Source of the DNA: Cupriavidus gilardii
GTDB taxonomy: Bacteria; Pseudomonadota; Gammaproteobacteria; Burkholderiales; Burkholderiaceae
Assembly (NCBI RefSeq): GCF_008801915.1
Contig: NZ_VZOV01000001.1
Coordinates: forward strand, 1-64,000
Direction: 5' to 3'
Length of the DNA: 64,000 nucleotides
Shown here: positions 6,925 through 16,160 of the stretch, one piece after another
How the letters are laid out: the number at the start of each line of letters is the position of its first letter
Position numbering within the stretch: the first letter of the stretch is position 1
Position numbers and translations under genes: made by a program
The notes under the pieces: generated by a model
Told to the model about the DNA's origin: nothing
Database searches by the model: none
What the model saw: the letters and a program-made list of their open reading frames with translations, nothing else

Positions 6925-7821
6925 GTGGACCATCTGACGGCGCTGCGCGTATTTCGGGAAGTCGTCGAGCGCAACAGCTTTGCCGCGGCGGCACGGCGGC
7001 TTTGCCTGTCGCCGGCGGCGGTCAGCAAGAACATTGGCGAGCTGGAAGCGCATCTGTCGACGCGGTTGCTCCATCGGACGACGCGGCGGCTGAGCCTGAC
7101 CGAGGCCGGCCAGCAGTACTACACGCAGATTGCGCGGATTCTCGACGAACTCGACGAGGCCGACCGCGCGCTCGGTCCGATGCAGGGCGAGCCGACCGGC
7201 ACGCTGCGCGTCAGCGCGCCGATGTCGCTGACGCTGACGCAACTGGCCGATGCGATCCCGCAGTTCCTGTGCCGCTATCCGCAGTTGTCCCTGGACCTGC
7301 GCCTGGACGATCGCCGCGTCGATCTGGTCAAGGAGGGCTTCGACGTCGCCATTCGCGGCAGCGACAAGCTGGAGGATTCCAGCCTGGTCGCGCGCAAGCT
7401 GATGTCGATGACACACGTGCTGTGCGGCGCGCCGGCGTACTTTTCGCGGCATGGCGTACCGGATTCCCCCGAGGCCTTGCGTCAGCACGAATGCGTGCAG
7501 TTCAGCTTGTCGGGCCACGCCAGGCTATGGAGCTTTCGAAGGAGCAGCGCGCAGGGCGATGTCCAGGTCGACGTGCCGATCGATGGCCGCTACAAGGTCA
7601 CGTCGAGTCTCGCGGTGCGCGAGGCGCTGCGGGCGGGCTTCGGCATCAGCCTGATTCCGTGGATCTATGTCCGCGACGACATCGAGCAGGGGCGGTTGGT
7701 CACCGTATTGGACGAATGGACCACCGTCGAGACGCATGTCTATGCGGTCTATCCGTCGCGGCGGTATCTCAATGCGAAGGTGCGCGCCTTCGTCGATTTT
7801 CTGATCGAGACGCTGGGCTGA
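6925..7821 (+). CDS. LysR-family transcriptional regulator
   Basis: A 298-residue regulator. The N-terminal winged helix-turn-helix (residues 3-60, with FAAAARRLCLSPAAVSKNIG) precedes a periplasmic-binding-like effector domain (about 90-295). It belongs to the CrgA/DmlR-like group of LysR proteins. GTG 6925 is chosen because VDHLTALRVF is the usual family start; another GTG lies at 6901. The 196-bp gap to the divergent nitroreductase gene would hold the shared control region, so regulation of the nitroreductase-EamA pair is the natural inference. The 3' end overlaps the convergent VOC gene by 73 bases. Confidence 0.85.
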   Translation: MDHLTALRVFREVVERNSFAAAARRLCLSPAAVSKNIGELEAHLSTRLLHRTTRRLSLTEAGQQYYTQIARILDELDEADRALGPMQGEPTGTLRVSAPMSLTLTQLADAIPQFLCRYPQLSLDLRLDDRRVDLVKEGFDVAIRGSDKLEDSSLVARKLMSMTHVLCGAPAYFSRHGVPDSPEALRQHECVQFSLSGHARLWSFRRSSAQGDVQVDVPIDGRYKVTSSLAVREALRAGFGISLIPWIYVRDDIEQGRLVTVLDEWTTVETHVYAVYPSRRYLNAKVRAFVDFLIETLG

Positions 7822-8225
7822 AATATCGAGGACTGGCTCCAGGGCTGGCGCGCGTAGCTGACGGTCAGCATTTCCCATTGATGCCCGTCGGGCTCGTTCC
7901 AGTAGACAAGGCGCCCGCCTTGCCAGGTATCGACCGCATGATCGACCGGGCCATGGACTTTGCTTCGGTAGGCAATGCCGGCCGCCTGAATGCGCTCAAG
8001 GATGCGGTCGAATTCCTCTTCGCCGACCCGGAAGCAATAGTGGATGCGCGGGAACGGCTCTTCCCATTGATCGAAATCGAGCGTCAGGCCGTCGTTCAGG
8101 TAGACCGGGCAGAAGGGCCCGATGCCGGTTTCCGACCACGGCACGCCCAGCAGCTCCGCCACTTGTTTCGCCGCCGCGAACTTGTCGCGCGCGGGCACCA
8201 TCAGGTGATCCAGTTCGATCGTCAT
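7749..8225 (-). CDS. VOC (glyoxalase/dioxygenase) superfamily protein
   Basis: A 158-residue single-copy VOC-fold protein. It begins MTIELDHLMVPARDKFAAAK, with a candidate first metal ligand His7. The end of the fold is visible in YWNEPDGHQWEMLTVSY near residue 125. About 28 extra residues after that lie within the antisense overlap with the LysR gene and may be disordered. Members bind a divalent metal and act as isomerases, resistance proteins or dioxygenases; no specific function can be given. Confidence 0.75.
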   Translation of the reverse strand: MTIELDHLMVPARDKFAAAKQVAELLGVPWSETGIGPFCPVYLNDGLTLDFDQWEEPFPRIHYCFRVGEEEFDRILERIQAAGIAYRSKVHGPVDHAVDTWQGGRLVYWNEPDGHQWEMLTVSYARQPWSQSSIFQPSVSIRKSTKARTFALRYRRDG

Positions 8226-8378
8226 CGTCGTCTCCGTTCGGGCGCGACACGATGGCTCGCATCGGGCCTGCGACCCTTAACCTGCGTTCAAGGCAGCCAT
8301 GCCGCAGGGGGAGGGCAAGCCGTCCTGGACTGGCTTCGTCCTGTCCGACCCCCACCACAGACGGCTGCGCCCCATGAC
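8226..8378. other. intergenic stretch before a receptor-gene fragment
   Basis: Together with the fragment at 8379-8525 and the sequence to 8781, this makes 556 bases without an intact gene. I see no tRNA, repeat array or terminator. Nothing recognisable is encoded in 8526-8781, which presumably holds the promoter of the kinase gene. Confidence 0.4.
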
Positions 8379-8525
8379 CTGTCTTCTTCCTTGCGCCGGC
8401 TTTGCGCCTGCCTGGCGCTGACCGTCGCCACGCCGCTGGCGAGCGCGCAGTCGGCATCCTCATCGACCGGCAACTACCCGGAACGTCCAATCCGCTTGCT
8501 GCTCGGTCAGGCCGGCGGGGAGTGA
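8379..8525 (+). pseudogene. N-terminal fragment of a Bug/TctC-type receptor
   Basis: About 48 codons read as an Ala/Leu-rich secretion signal (SLRRLCACLALTVATPLASA) followed by NYPERPIRLLLGQAGG. YPxRPIRL-x-x-x-x-x-GG is the invariant start of mature tripartite tricarboxylate receptor proteins, which are about 320 residues long. A stop follows at once and no start codon is visible in frame, so only a decayed remnant is left. An intact paralogue lies at 16161-17198. Confidence 0.6.
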
Positions 8526-8781
8526 GCCAGTCCCCTTCATGAAGCGGACCCGAACCATCCAAGGCCGAACACAGCGGCTGTCGTGTACGATTGGTGCCGA
8601 CCATTGGCAGGTGGGCTTTCCGATCATGGAAGTGCGTCTGTCGAAGCAGATCGATTCTGCCACCGCGCATTCGATCACCGAGACGCAGGCGTGCGATCGC
8701 CGACCTGATCCTTATCACGCATCGCAGCAAATCACGCCATGCACACTCCTTGTCATTGGCTAAAGTGGGAGAGCGATCGAA

Positions 8782-9777
8782 ATGCTGGTGCGCGCCGTTT
8801 ACTCGACAGTCGCTGCCGAGGAAATCGCCCGGATCGTCGAGAGGGCTTATGGCGGCGCTACCGCCGCATGCAGTCTCTTGCGCCGTGGCTTCAATGATGT
8901 GTACGAGGTCAGGCTTCACGATGGTCGGCATGGAGTGGCTCGGCTGAGCAGCCGGCGAGCGCGCGGCGAGCCCAATATCGGATATGAAACCGCCTTGCTG
9001 TTACATCTTGCGGGCGCCGGGGCGTTGGTATGCGTGCCTTGGCAGACGGTGGAAGGGCAGATGTCGGTGGCCGTCCCGGCAACGGAGGGCGTTCGTCATC
9101 TGGTCGCATTCGACTATCTTCAAGGCATTGCCCCATCTCAGGATGCCGCCAACGCCGAATTGCTTGGCAGAGGGCTGGCAATCCTTCATGTCTCGGGCCG
9201 CGGCTATCGCGGGCCGGCAAGCCTGTACGACCTGGAACTGCCACATTTGTTGGACCTGCCGCTGAAAGCCATATTGGAAGCGCCGACGATGGACCATGAA
9301 TTGCGCGGTCATTTCTCGCACATTGCGATTGCCGCGGTCGACAAGTTGGGCGACTTGAGGCGCCTGTCCAAGGTCCATTGCCACGGCGACTGTCACGGAG
9401 GCAACAACGTCATCATGGAGCGCGTTCATGGCGTGCCAGAGGCAGCATTCTTCGATTTCGACGACGCGGGACCCGGTTTCCTGGCGTACGACCTGGCAGT
9501 TTACCTGTGGTCCATCCTGCAACGGATGAGCGCCGACAAGCCGCGGCTCGAGGAGAACTGGAAGTCCTACATGCGTGGATACCGCTCGGTTTGTCCAGTC
9601 TCCAAGGTCGATTTCGACGCGATCATGGCCTTTGTGGTGGTGCGACATGTCTGGTACATCGGCGAGTATGCGAGTCGAAGCCATGAATGGGGTTCAGAAA
9701 GGATCCCGCGTTCCTGGCTCGAGCAGCAAGTGCAATTGATGAAGGCCTGGCTGTCGCTCCGCACGCCGGAGTATTGA
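8782..9777 (+). CDS. APH-fold phosphotransferase (kinase)
   Basis: A 331-residue protein of the aminoglycoside phosphotransferase/choline kinase superfamily. The catalytic loop HCHGDCHGGNN is at about residue 199 and the metal-binding FFDFDDAG at about 222. The nucleotide-binding N-lobe is residues 15-100. The size and HGDCHxGN pattern recall SrkA and homoserine kinase type II enzymes more than true antibiotic-resistance kinases. It stands alone, followed 13 bases later by an AraC gene. Substrate unknown. Third-position GC is lower than in its neighbours. Confidence 0.75.
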   Translation: MLVRAVYSTVAAEEIARIVERAYGGATAACSLLRRGFNDVYEVRLHDGRHGVARLSSRRARGEPNIGYETALLLHLAGAGALVCVPWQTVEGQMSVAVPATEGVRHLVAFDYLQGIAPSQDAANAELLGRGLAILHVSGRGYRGPASLYDLELPHLLDLPLKAILEAPTMDHELRGHFSHIAIAAVDKLGDLRRLSKVHCHGDCHGGNNVIMERVHGVPEAAFFDFDDAGPGFLAYDLAVYLWSILQRMSADKPRLEENWKSYMRGYRSVCPVSKVDFDAIMAFVVVRHVWYIGEYASRSHEWGSERIPRSWLEQQVQLMKAWLSLRTPEY

Positions 9778-9790
9778 TCGTTCTTTCGCC

Positions 9791-10618
9791 ATGCCTGCCG
9801 GCCAGTTCCAGCCCCTCCCTTGTGCGTTGCCCGGCGTGCTCGCCGTCCAGGCCAGCTCGCGGCACCGCTTCGCCCGCCATACGCACGAACAGTTCGGCAT
9901 TGGCGTGGTCGAACGTGGCGCGCAGCGCTCGGCCAGCGGGCGAGGCGAGGTTCAGGCGGTGGCTGGGGACATCATTACGGTCAATCCCGGCGAGGTGCAC
10001 GACGGCATGCCGCTGGACGAGGCCGGGCGTTCCTGGCGCATCCTGTATTTCGACCCCGAGGTCGTTGCCCCGGTCTGTCACGATGTGAGCGAAGGGGCCG
10101 CGCGGCTTGGGGAATTCCGGCTTCCAGTGCTCAGCGATCGGACCTCGGCCGCCGTCTTCCTGCAATTGTTCGATGCGATGACAAGCGGCAATGCAGCGGA
10201 TGCTGCCTTGCGTCGCGACAGCCTGCTGATGCTGCTGCTGGCGCGGACGATGGATTGCCGGCACGGCTTGCGGGAGTGCGAGGGCACGCCCGCGGCGATC
10301 GCCCATGCGTTGGCGCGTATCGACGACGATCCTTCGGTTCCCGTGTCGCTGGACGATCTCGCCAAGGCCAGCGGCCTGAGCCGCTTCCAGGTGCTGCGCG
10401 CCTTTAACCGTGCCACCGGGCTGACGCCGCATGCCTATCTGGTACAGCGGCGGATCGATCTCGCGCGCCGCCTGATCGCGTGCGGCCGGCCGCTGGCCGA
10501 GGCGGCGATCGGCAGCGGGTTTGCCGATCAGAGCCATATGACGCGCATCTTCGTGCGGAAATACGGCCTGTCGCCCAGCGCCTATGCCGCCATCGCCACC
10601 GGGCGGTCGTTGCGCTGA
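9791..10618 (+). CDS. AraC-family transcriptional regulator
   Basis: A 275-residue regulator with an N-terminal cupin-type sensor (about 15-130, HTHEQFGIGVVERG and NPGEVHDGMP) and a C-terminal double helix-turn-helix (about 172-270, SLDDLAKASGLSRFQVLRAF and IGSGFADQSHMTRIFVRKYG). It lies 101 bases upstream of an EamA exporter gene on the same strand. Such AraC-exporter pairs usually couple sensing of an amino acid or metabolite to its export; that link is inferred. Confidence 0.85.
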   Translation: MPAGQFQPLPCALPGVLAVQASSRHRFARHTHEQFGIGVVERGAQRSASGRGEVQAVAGDIITVNPGEVHDGMPLDEAGRSWRILYFDPEVVAPVCHDVSEGAARLGEFRLPVLSDRTSAAVFLQLFDAMTSGNAADAALRRDSLLMLLLARTMDCRHGLRECEGTPAAIAHALARIDDDPSVPVSLDDLAKASGLSRFQVLRAFNRATGLTPHAYLVQRRIDLARRLIACGRPLAEAAIGSGFADQSHMTRIFVRKYGLSPSAYAAIATGRSLR

Positions 10619-10719
10619 CGGGCACCGCCTGAAGACGGCCTCCCCGCCGCTGCAATTTCGTTCAAGACGCCTGCCATGCCGCGGCCTAGCCTTAGGCATC
10701 CAACGATGCGGAGGCGGCC

Positions 10720-11703
10720 ATGTCCGACAAGACCGAAGGTTATTTCTATCTGGCGCTGGCCATGATCCTGGTCGGCAGTACCGTCATTGCCAGCAAGGTC
10801 ATCGCCGCGGGGCTGCCGCCGTTTACCGCGACGGCGCTGCGGTTTGCCATCGCATTGCCCGGCTTTCTGCTGCTGATGAAGCTGACCGGGACGCGCCTGC
10901 CGGCCATCGGCCGTGGCGACCGGTTGCTGCTGGTCCTGCAGGCGGTGGCGGGCAGCGTCGGCTATACCACCTTGCTGATCTCGGGCCTGCGGATGACATC
11001 CGCCGCTGACGCCGGCGTGATCATCGGCACGCTGCCGGTGGTATCGGCGCTGGTCTCGATCGTCGTGCTGAAGGAGCGCCCTGGCGTGGCCTTGCTGCTG
11101 GCCATTGGACTGGCGACCGCGGGCGTGGTCGCGGTGGCGGTGCCGGGAGAGGGTGCCGATGGCGGTCGGGGAACGTGGCTTGGCAACGCGTTGGTGATGG
11201 GCGCGGTGGTCTGCGAGAGCCTGTTCATTCTGCTGAACAAGCGGCTGCGCCAACCGCTGCAACCGCTGGCCCTGTCGACCGTGATGACGGCGATCGGCCT
11301 CGCGGCGTCGATCGTTCCGGCACTGCTGTTCGAGGCGCCATGGCGGCATGGGCTGCCAAGCGGCGCGCTGACGGCCGTGCTGTACTACGCGCTGGTGCCG
11401 ACCGTGGCGGGCTTCGTGCTCTGGTATGCGGGCTCGGCGCGCACCAGCGGCACCGAGGCGTCGCTGTTCACCGCGCTGGCGCCGATATCGGCCGTCGCGA
11501 TGGCGTTTCTGCTGCTGGGCGAGCCGGTCGGCTTCAGCCAACTGGTCGGCATCGGCTGTGTGGTGGTGGCCGTGCTGAGCCTGGTGCTGGCCGGCAGGCG
11601 CAATTCCGGGGCGCCACGCGCGGCGGGGCGCCGGCAGCGCAGGTGCGACCGCAATTGCAACCGCAGTGGCGGCCGCAAGTGCGGGCTAGCGCAGCGGCCG
11701 TGA
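10720..11703 (+). CDS. EamA/DMT-family exporter
   Basis: A 327-residue ten-span inner-membrane transporter with two EamA repeats (about 8-135 and 150-285). The family motif LPVVSALVSIVVLKERP closes the first repeat, and LFTALAPISAVAMAFLLLGEP closes the second. The last 35 residues are Arg/Cys-rich and lie partly over the convergent AraC gene (18-base overlap), so they are probably a dispensable tail. ATG 10720 has GGAGG just upstream. Substrate unknown; the neighbouring AraC genes are candidate regulators. Confidence 0.85.
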   Translation: MSDKTEGYFYLALAMILVGSTVIASKVIAAGLPPFTATALRFAIALPGFLLLMKLTGTRLPAIGRGDRLLLVLQAVAGSVGYTTLLISGLRMTSAADAGVIIGTLPVVSALVSIVVLKERPGVALLLAIGLATAGVVAVAVPGEGADGGRGTWLGNALVMGAVVCESLFILLNKRLRQPLQPLALSTVMTAIGLAASIVPALLFEAPWRHGLPSGALTAVLYYALVPTVAGFVLWYAGSARTSGTEASLFTALAPISAVAMAFLLLGEPVGFSQLVGIGCVVVAVLSLVLAGRRNSGAPRAAGRRQRRCDRNCNRSGGRKCGLAQRP

Positions 11704-12444
11704 GCGCGCGGCACCGTCCGCGGGCATATACGCTCGCGGCGTCGTGCCGAGGTAGCGGCGGAACATCGCGATAAAGCTGCTGACGCTGGCATAGCCAAGA
11801 TCGATCGCAATCGTCGTGACGCTGTGGCCGGCGGCCAGGCGCTCCATCGCCGCCAGCAGCCGCATCTGCTGCCGCCACTGGACGATGGTCCAGCCGGTCT
11901 CGGCCTGGAAGCGCCGCGTCAGCGTGCGGCGGCTCATGCCGATGCGTGCGGCCCAGCCATCGAGATCGGTGTTGTCGTCCGGTGCGGCTACCATTCGCGC
12001 CGCCATCCGCGCGAGGCGAGGCTCGCGCGGCATCGGCAGGAACAGCGTCTGCGCCGGCTCGCGCGCGAACGCATCGGCGAACACGGCCAGGTAGTGCTCG
12101 AGGGCGGTGCCGGTAGGCGCCGCATCGCCGGTCAGCGCCGCCAGCAGCGCGTCCAGCAGCGGCGACAGCCTTGCCACCTTGACCGTGTCCGGCATCGCGG
12201 CACGGCTCCACGCGCCGTCAAAATACAGGCCGGTGCCGGTCATGCCCGCCTGCACGCTCGCGCCATGCATCATTCCCGGTGGGATCCATGCGATGCAGCC
12301 GGTCGGCATGACCCAGCGGCCGCCCTCGACCTCGATGGCGACCACGCCGGACTGGATCGTGAACAACTGTCCTAGTTCATGCCGATGCCGACGGCGCTCG
12401 CGGATGCCGGCATGCGACAGCCGGCGGATTTGCTTCAGCGACAC
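11686..12444 (-). CDS. AraC-family regulator with cupin sensor
   Basis: A 252-residue regulator of the NimR/YdeO-like type: cupin-like N-terminus (about 18-90, [14 protein letters not shown] and [10 protein letters not shown]), then a C-terminal AraC HTH pair (about 155-245, [20 protein letters not shown] and [19 protein letters not shown]). Its 3' end overlaps the EamA gene convergently. It is divergent from the small genes at 12554-12870. The exporter next door or the small gene upstream are possible targets. Confidence 0.8.
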   Translation of the reverse strand: MSLKQIRRLSHAGIRERRRHRHELGQLFTIQSGVVAIEVEGGRWVMPTGCIAWIPPGMMHGASVQAGMTGTGLYFDGAWSRAAMPDTVKVARLSPLLDALLAALTGDAAPTGTALEHYLAVFADAFAREPAQTLFLPMPREPRLARMAARMVAAPDDNTDLDGWAARIGMSRRTLTRRFQAETGWTIVQWRQQMRLLAAMERLAAGHSVTTIAIDLGYASVSSFIAMFRRYLGTTPRAYMPADGAARSRPLR

Positions 12445-12553
12445 GATCGATCGAATGGTGGCCCGATTGGAATATCGCCTGGCATTCTAGCGTTAGCGGG
12501 CAAGATGGAGCGGCTCTAGACTGGCTGTATCGCCAATACCACGGAGCCATTCG

Positions 12554-12610
12554 ATGTCATCTGCCACGCCATCCCGATCGTTTGTGCGCAACAGCCGAGG
12601 CCGCGCATGA
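12554..12610 (+). CDS. possible 18-residue leader ORF
   Basis: ATG 12554 (preceded by GGAG at 12542) opens [18 protein letters not shown], and its TGA overlaps the ATG of the next gene in an ATGA arrangement. The coupling suggests a real translated leader, but no family or attenuator structure is evident. Confidence 0.3.
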   Translation: MSSATPSRSFVRNSRGRA

Positions 12611-12870
12611 AGCCGGAAACCATGCTGCCGGACCATATCGATACCGTGCAGGCCAACGGCATCACCGTACGCAAGGGCAGTGTCGGCGCGTTCCTCGCGA
12701 GCTGGCGCGTGCTGTCCGATCCGGCGCAGTCCGACAAGAGCCGTGCCGCGGCGAAAGAAGACCTGATCGCGCTGATCCCGGCGCTGAACGCGCTGGGTCT
12801 GTTCGACGTGCTCGAGCCGCGCCATCCGGAACTGCGCGAGCTGATCGCACAAGGCCGCGGCGGCGCGTGA
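12607..12870 (+). CDS. conserved-looking small hypothetical protein
   Basis: An 87-residue, soluble, mostly helical protein with no signal peptide or membrane segment. Repeated short helices are punctuated by Pro ([37 protein letters not shown]). I do not recognise the family. It is divergent from an AraC gene and convergent with ohr, and it starts inside the stop of the 18-residue ORF at 12554. Codon use matches the chromosome, which supports coding. Confidence 0.55.
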   Translation: MKPETMLPDHIDTVQANGITVRKGSVGAFLASWRVLSDPAQSDKSRAAAKEDLIALIPALNALGLFDVLEPRHPELRELIAQGRGGA

Positions 12871-12917
12871 GCGCCCGCCGCGGCCTTGTGCCGGCTGGAT
12901 GCAGCTGCGGGTGTAGA

Positions 12918-13343
12918 TCAGACCAGCGTCAGCCGCACGTCGATGTTGCCGCGCGTGGCGTTCGAATACGGGCAGACGACGTGAGCCTTGTCCACCAGCG
13001 CCTGTGCGGTGTCGCGCGCGACGCCGGGAATCGAGATCTGCAACTCGACCTCGATGCCGAAGCCGGTGGGAATCTGGCCGATGCCGACGTTGCCGGTGAT
13101 CGTGGTGTCCGCGGGCAGCGCGATCTTCTCGCGGCCGGCGACGAACTTCAGGGCGCCGAGGAAACAGGCCGAGTAGCCGGCGGCGAACAGTTGCTCGGGG
13201 TTGGTGCCGGGACCGCCAGCGCCGCCCAGTTCGCGCGGCGTGCTCAGCTTGACCTCGAGCGCACCATCGGACGAGACGGCACGGCCGTCACGGCCACCGG
13301 TGGCTTGGGCTTGGGCGCGGTACAGGACTTTTTCGATCGACAT
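12918..13343 (-). CDS. ohr: organic hydroperoxide resistance protein Ohr
   Basis: A 141-residue thiol peroxidase of the Ohr/OsmC fold that reduces organic and fatty-acid hydroperoxides in the cytoplasm, recycled by lipoylated proteins. The peroxidatic Cys60 ([10 protein letters not shown]) and resolving Cys124 (VVCPYSNAT) are both present, as is the conserved NPEQ with Glu50. Length and start ([20 protein letters not shown]) match the family. It lies downstream of ohrR on the same strand, with operator-like repeats in the 110-bp gap. Confidence 0.95.
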   Translation of the reverse strand: MSIEKVLYRAQAQATGGRDGRAVSSDGALEVKLSTPRELGGAGGPGTNPEQLFAAGYSACFLGALKFVAGREKIALPADTTITGNVGIGQIPTGFGIEVELQISIPGVARDTAQALVDKAHVVCPYSNATRGNIDVRLTLV

Positions 13344-13385
13344 GGTTGGCTCCTTCAGGGTTGTACTTCGGGGTTCCACTTCAAT

Positions 13386-13414
13386 ATAGTGCGCTATTAC
13401 ATAGTGCGCGATAT
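13386..13414. promoter_or_regulatory. candidate OhrR operator upstream of ohr
   Basis: Two direct copies of ATAGTGCGC begin at 13386 and 13401, the first within the near-palindrome ATAGTGCGCTAT and the second followed by GATAT. They lie 43-71 bases upstream of the ohr start, in a locally AT-rich stretch suited to a promoter. A related sequence lies upstream of ohrR. Confidence 0.55.
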
Positions 13415-13453
13415 AAATCCGCCAAGGCAAGACGGCGTCGTCGCCCTTGCGGC

Positions 13454-13924
13454 TCAGTCGGCCGCGTTCTGGGCAATCTTCGCCGTCACGCTATCGAGCT
13501 TGCGCTTCAGGCTGGTCAGTTCCTCGACGCTGCACGCCGACGCGCACAACACCGACTCCGGCACCTTGCCGGCCAGCGTCTTCAGCGCGCGGCCGGCCTT
13601 GGTCAGGCTGACGATGACCTGCCGCTCGTCCGCCGCCGCACGGGCCCGCGACACCAGTTCCTGCGTATCGAGGCGCTTGAGCAACGGCGTCAGCGTGGCC
13701 GAGTCCAGATTCAACCGGGCCCCGATCTCCGACACCGTCAGCCCGTCCTGTTCCCACAGCACCATCATCACCAGGTATTGCGGATAGGTCAGGCCCAGCG
13801 GGCGCAGCAGCTTGCGGTACAGCTTGTTCAGCGCCAGCGAGGCCGAATAGACCGAGAAGCAGAACTGCCGGTCCAGCAACAGCGCGGTGGCAGGGTCGAT
13901 TCGGGCGTTCGATGCGGCGTTCAT
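13454..13924 (-). CDS. ohrR: MarR-family organic peroxide sensor OhrR
   Basis: A 156-residue winged-helix repressor. The reactive sensor Cys22 is in [21 protein letters not shown], the diagnostic OhrR segment. Additional Cys127 and Cys131 in the C-terminal helix (LCASACS) suggest the two-Cys, disulphide-switch type. The DNA-recognition helix is around residues 63-85 ([23 protein letters not shown]) with a DERQV wing. ATG 13924 starts the family-like sequence; a longer start at 13960 is not needed. Peroxide oxidation would release ohr, and the site at 13932-13956 suggests autoregulation. Confidence 0.9.
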   Translation of the reverse strand: MNAASNARIDPATALLLDRQFCFSVYSASLALNKLYRKLLRPLGLTYPQYLVMMVLWEQDGLTVSEIGARLNLDSATLTPLLKRLDTQELVSRARAAADERQVIVSLTKAGRALKTLAGKVPESVLCASACSVEELTSLKRKLDSVTAKIAQNAAD

Positions 13925-13931
13925 GGAACGG

Positions 13932-13956
13932 AATATAGATCGTGCGCGATTGAATA
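13932..13956. promoter_or_regulatory. candidate OhrR operator upstream of ohrR
   Basis: ATATAGATCGTGCGCGATTGAATA carries the same GTGCGCGAT core as the site before ohr and is partly symmetric (ATCG-TGCG-CGAT). It lies 8 bases upstream of the ohrR start, fitting autorepression. Confidence 0.45.
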
Positions 13957-14009
13957 GCAAGAAATTTATTTGTGCGACGGGATTCGCTCGAGAATCCCGT
14001 CCCCTCCAT

Positions 14010-16106
14010 TCAGCCCGCCACCTCCATCAACGCATCGACCACCACCACGCCGTCGGGGCTTGCCATCACCGGGTTCAGGTCGACCGAACGGATCGCGCCG
14101 GCGGCGGCGTGGACCATCCTGCCGACCGCCACCGCGGTGCGGCACAGGCCGGGCAGGTCCACGGCCGCTTCGCCCCGCACGCCGGCCAGCAGCGGGGCGA
14201 TGCGCAGCGTCCGCAGCGCGCGGGCGACATCGTCTTCCTCGCAGGTGGCCAGCAGTACCGCGGTGTCGCGCAGCACCTCGACATACTTGCCGCCGTCGCC
14301 GACCACCAGCACGGCGCCGAACACAGGGTCCCAGTGCGCGCCGATCATGCATTCGCGCTGGCCGCGCACCATCGCCGCGACGATGACGCCCTCGGCCTCG
14401 ACGCCCATGCCGGCCAGCGTGGCCATCTGGCGATCGAATGCCGCGACGATCGAAGCGGCGTCATTGCAGCCGAGTGCCACCAGCCCGTGTTCGCTCTTGT
14501 GCGGCACCGCGGCGGCGCAGGCCTTGACCGCGACCGGCCCGCCGAGCGCACGCCAGGCCGCCACCGCCTCTTCGGCGCTGCGGCACAGGCGATGTGCGAC
14601 GACGGGAACGCCGGCCTGCGCCAGCCTCGCAAGGCTGGCCGCTTCGCTCAGCGTGGCCGACGGCGACGAGACATCGAGCGCGGCCGCCGCCGGCGGTGCC
14701 GGCGGACGCGCGACCAGCTCCGCCAGCCGCAACCGGTGCCTGCGCCACTGGCTCAGCGCCGGCAGCGCCTCGCCGGCATTGGCATAGACCGGTACGCCGC
14801 GCTGCCGGAACGGGGCGGCCACGCTCTGCTGCCAGGCCGCCACCACGATCGGCTTGCCGCTGGTATCGGCAAAGGCCGCGGCATCGGTGGCAAAGCGTTC
14901 GATGTCGTAGCCCATGCCGGCCACCGGAATATCGAGCAGCACCATATCGGCCGCCGCGTCGCCGGCGATCACCGGCAACACATCGCCGAACAGCGCGCTG
15001 TTGGTCAGCAGGGCGGCGGTCACGTCGACCGGATTGGCGGTGGCGGCGAAGCCGGGCAGGCGCTCTGCCAGCGCGGACTGGGTCTGCGCCGCCAGCGGGG
15101 CCATCGACAGTCCGCACGATTCGGCGGCATCGGCCGCCATCACGCAACTGGCGCCGGAATTGCTGACCACCACCAGGCCACGGCCCTGCGGGCGCCAATC
15201 GCGCAGATACAGCGGCGCGCAGCGCGCCAGGGCATGGGCGTCGTCGACGCGCCAGATGCCGTGATGGGCGAGGAAGGCATCGACGGCGCGGTCCTCGTTG
15301 GCGATCGCCCCGGTGTGCGAGGCGGCCGCGCGCTGGCCCGCGCTGGTGCGCCCGGCCTTGACCGCGACGATCGGCACACCGCGTGCACGGGCCACCGCGG
15401 CGGCCTGCGCCAGCGTGGCCGGATCGTTCAGCGTCTCCAGATACAGCAGCATCAGCCGCACGTCATCATCGTGTGCGACGGCCAGTGCCAGGTCGCTGAC
15501 GGTGACGTCCGCCTGATTGCCGGTCGCATGCATATGGCGCACGCCGATGCCCTGGTGCCGCAGCAGGCCGTAGACCATCGCGCCCATGCCGCCGCTCTGG
15601 CTGATCACCGCGACCGGGCCATCCTGCGGCGGTACTTCGATGAACATCGTCGAGAAGCTGGCGATCGCGCCGCTGCCGAAGTTGGCCAGGCCCTGGCTGT
15701 TCGGTCCGACCATGCGCAGACCTCCCGCGCGCGCGATATCGACCATCTTCTGTTGCTGGCGCCGGCCTTCCTCGCCCGCTTCGCCGAAGCCCGAGGCGAT
15801 CACGATGGCTGCCGCCACGCCGAGCCGCGCGCAGTCGCTGACAGCCTGCACCGCGGCCTCGCCGGCCACCACGACGATGGCCAGTTCCGGCGCTTCGGGC
15901 AGCGCGTCCAGCGAGGCGTAGCTGCGCAGGCCCTGGATCGTGTCGCGCTGCGGATTGATCGGATACAGCGTGCCGCGGTAGCCGTGCTGCTGCATGTAGT
16001 GGATCGGCCGGCCGCCGATCTTGTGGATATGGTCCGAGGCACCGATCACCGCGATCGAGCGCGGCGTCAGCAGGGCCTGCAGGCCGCGGGGGAGAGAAGC
16101 CGGCAT
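14010..16106 (-). CDS. acyl-CoA synthetase (NDP-forming)
   Basis: A 698-residue single-chain ACD-type ligase that forms an acyl-CoA through an acyl-phosphate and phosphohistidine, with ATP or GDP/ADP turnover. The CoA-binding domain is residues 10-140 ([18 protein letters not shown]). Two succinyl-CoA ligase-like domains follow (about 155-290 with [10 protein letters not shown], about 300-460). The active-site His is in the [11 protein letters not shown] segment, about residue 265. The ATP-grasp domain fills about 490-695 ([19 protein letters not shown]). It is last in the same-strand catabolic cluster, 54 bases after the Bug receptor gene. The acyl substrate is unknown. Confidence 0.85.
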   Translation of the reverse strand: MPASLPRGLQALLTPRSIAVIGASDHIHKIGGRPIHYMQQHGYRGTLYPINPQRDTIQGLRSYASLDALPEAPELAIVVVAGEAAVQAVSDCARLGVAAAIVIASGFGEAGEEGRRQQQKMVDIARAGGLRMVGPNSQGLANFGSGAIASFSTMFIEVPPQDGPVAVISQSGGMGAMVYGLLRHQGIGVRHMHATGNQADVTVSDLALAVAHDDDVRLMLLYLETLNDPATLAQAAAVARARGVPIVAVKAGRTSAGQRAAASHTGAIANEDRAVDAFLAHHGIWRVDDAHALARCAPLYLRDWRPQGRGLVVVSNSGASCVMAADAAESCGLSMAPLAAQTQSALAERLPGFAATANPVDVTAALLTNSALFGDVLPVIAGDAAADMVLLDIPVAGMGYDIERFATDAAAFADTSGKPIVVAAWQQSVAAPFRQRGVPVYANAGEALPALSQWRRHRLRLAELVARPPAPPAAAALDVSSPSATLSEAASLARLAQAGVPVVAHRLCRSAEEAVAAWRALGGPVAVKACAAAVPHKSEHGLVALGCNDAASIVAAFDRQMATLAGMGVEAEGVIVAAMVRGQRECMIGAHWDPVFGAVLVVGDGGKYVEVLRDTAVLLATCEEDDVARALRTLRIAPLLAGVRGEAAVDLPGLCRTAVAVGRMVHAAAGAIRSVDLNPVMASPDGVVVVDALMEVAG

Positions 16107-16160
16107 GTCGTTGTCCTTTGTCCTTGTCCTGAATATTGGTCGGTTGCGTAATGCGAGCGG

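Noticed and set aside
8460..8678. 72-codon minus-strand frame between the receptor fragment and the kinase gene
   Set aside because: No ribosome binding site, no domain and no codon bias. It overlaps the likely promoter of the kinase gene.
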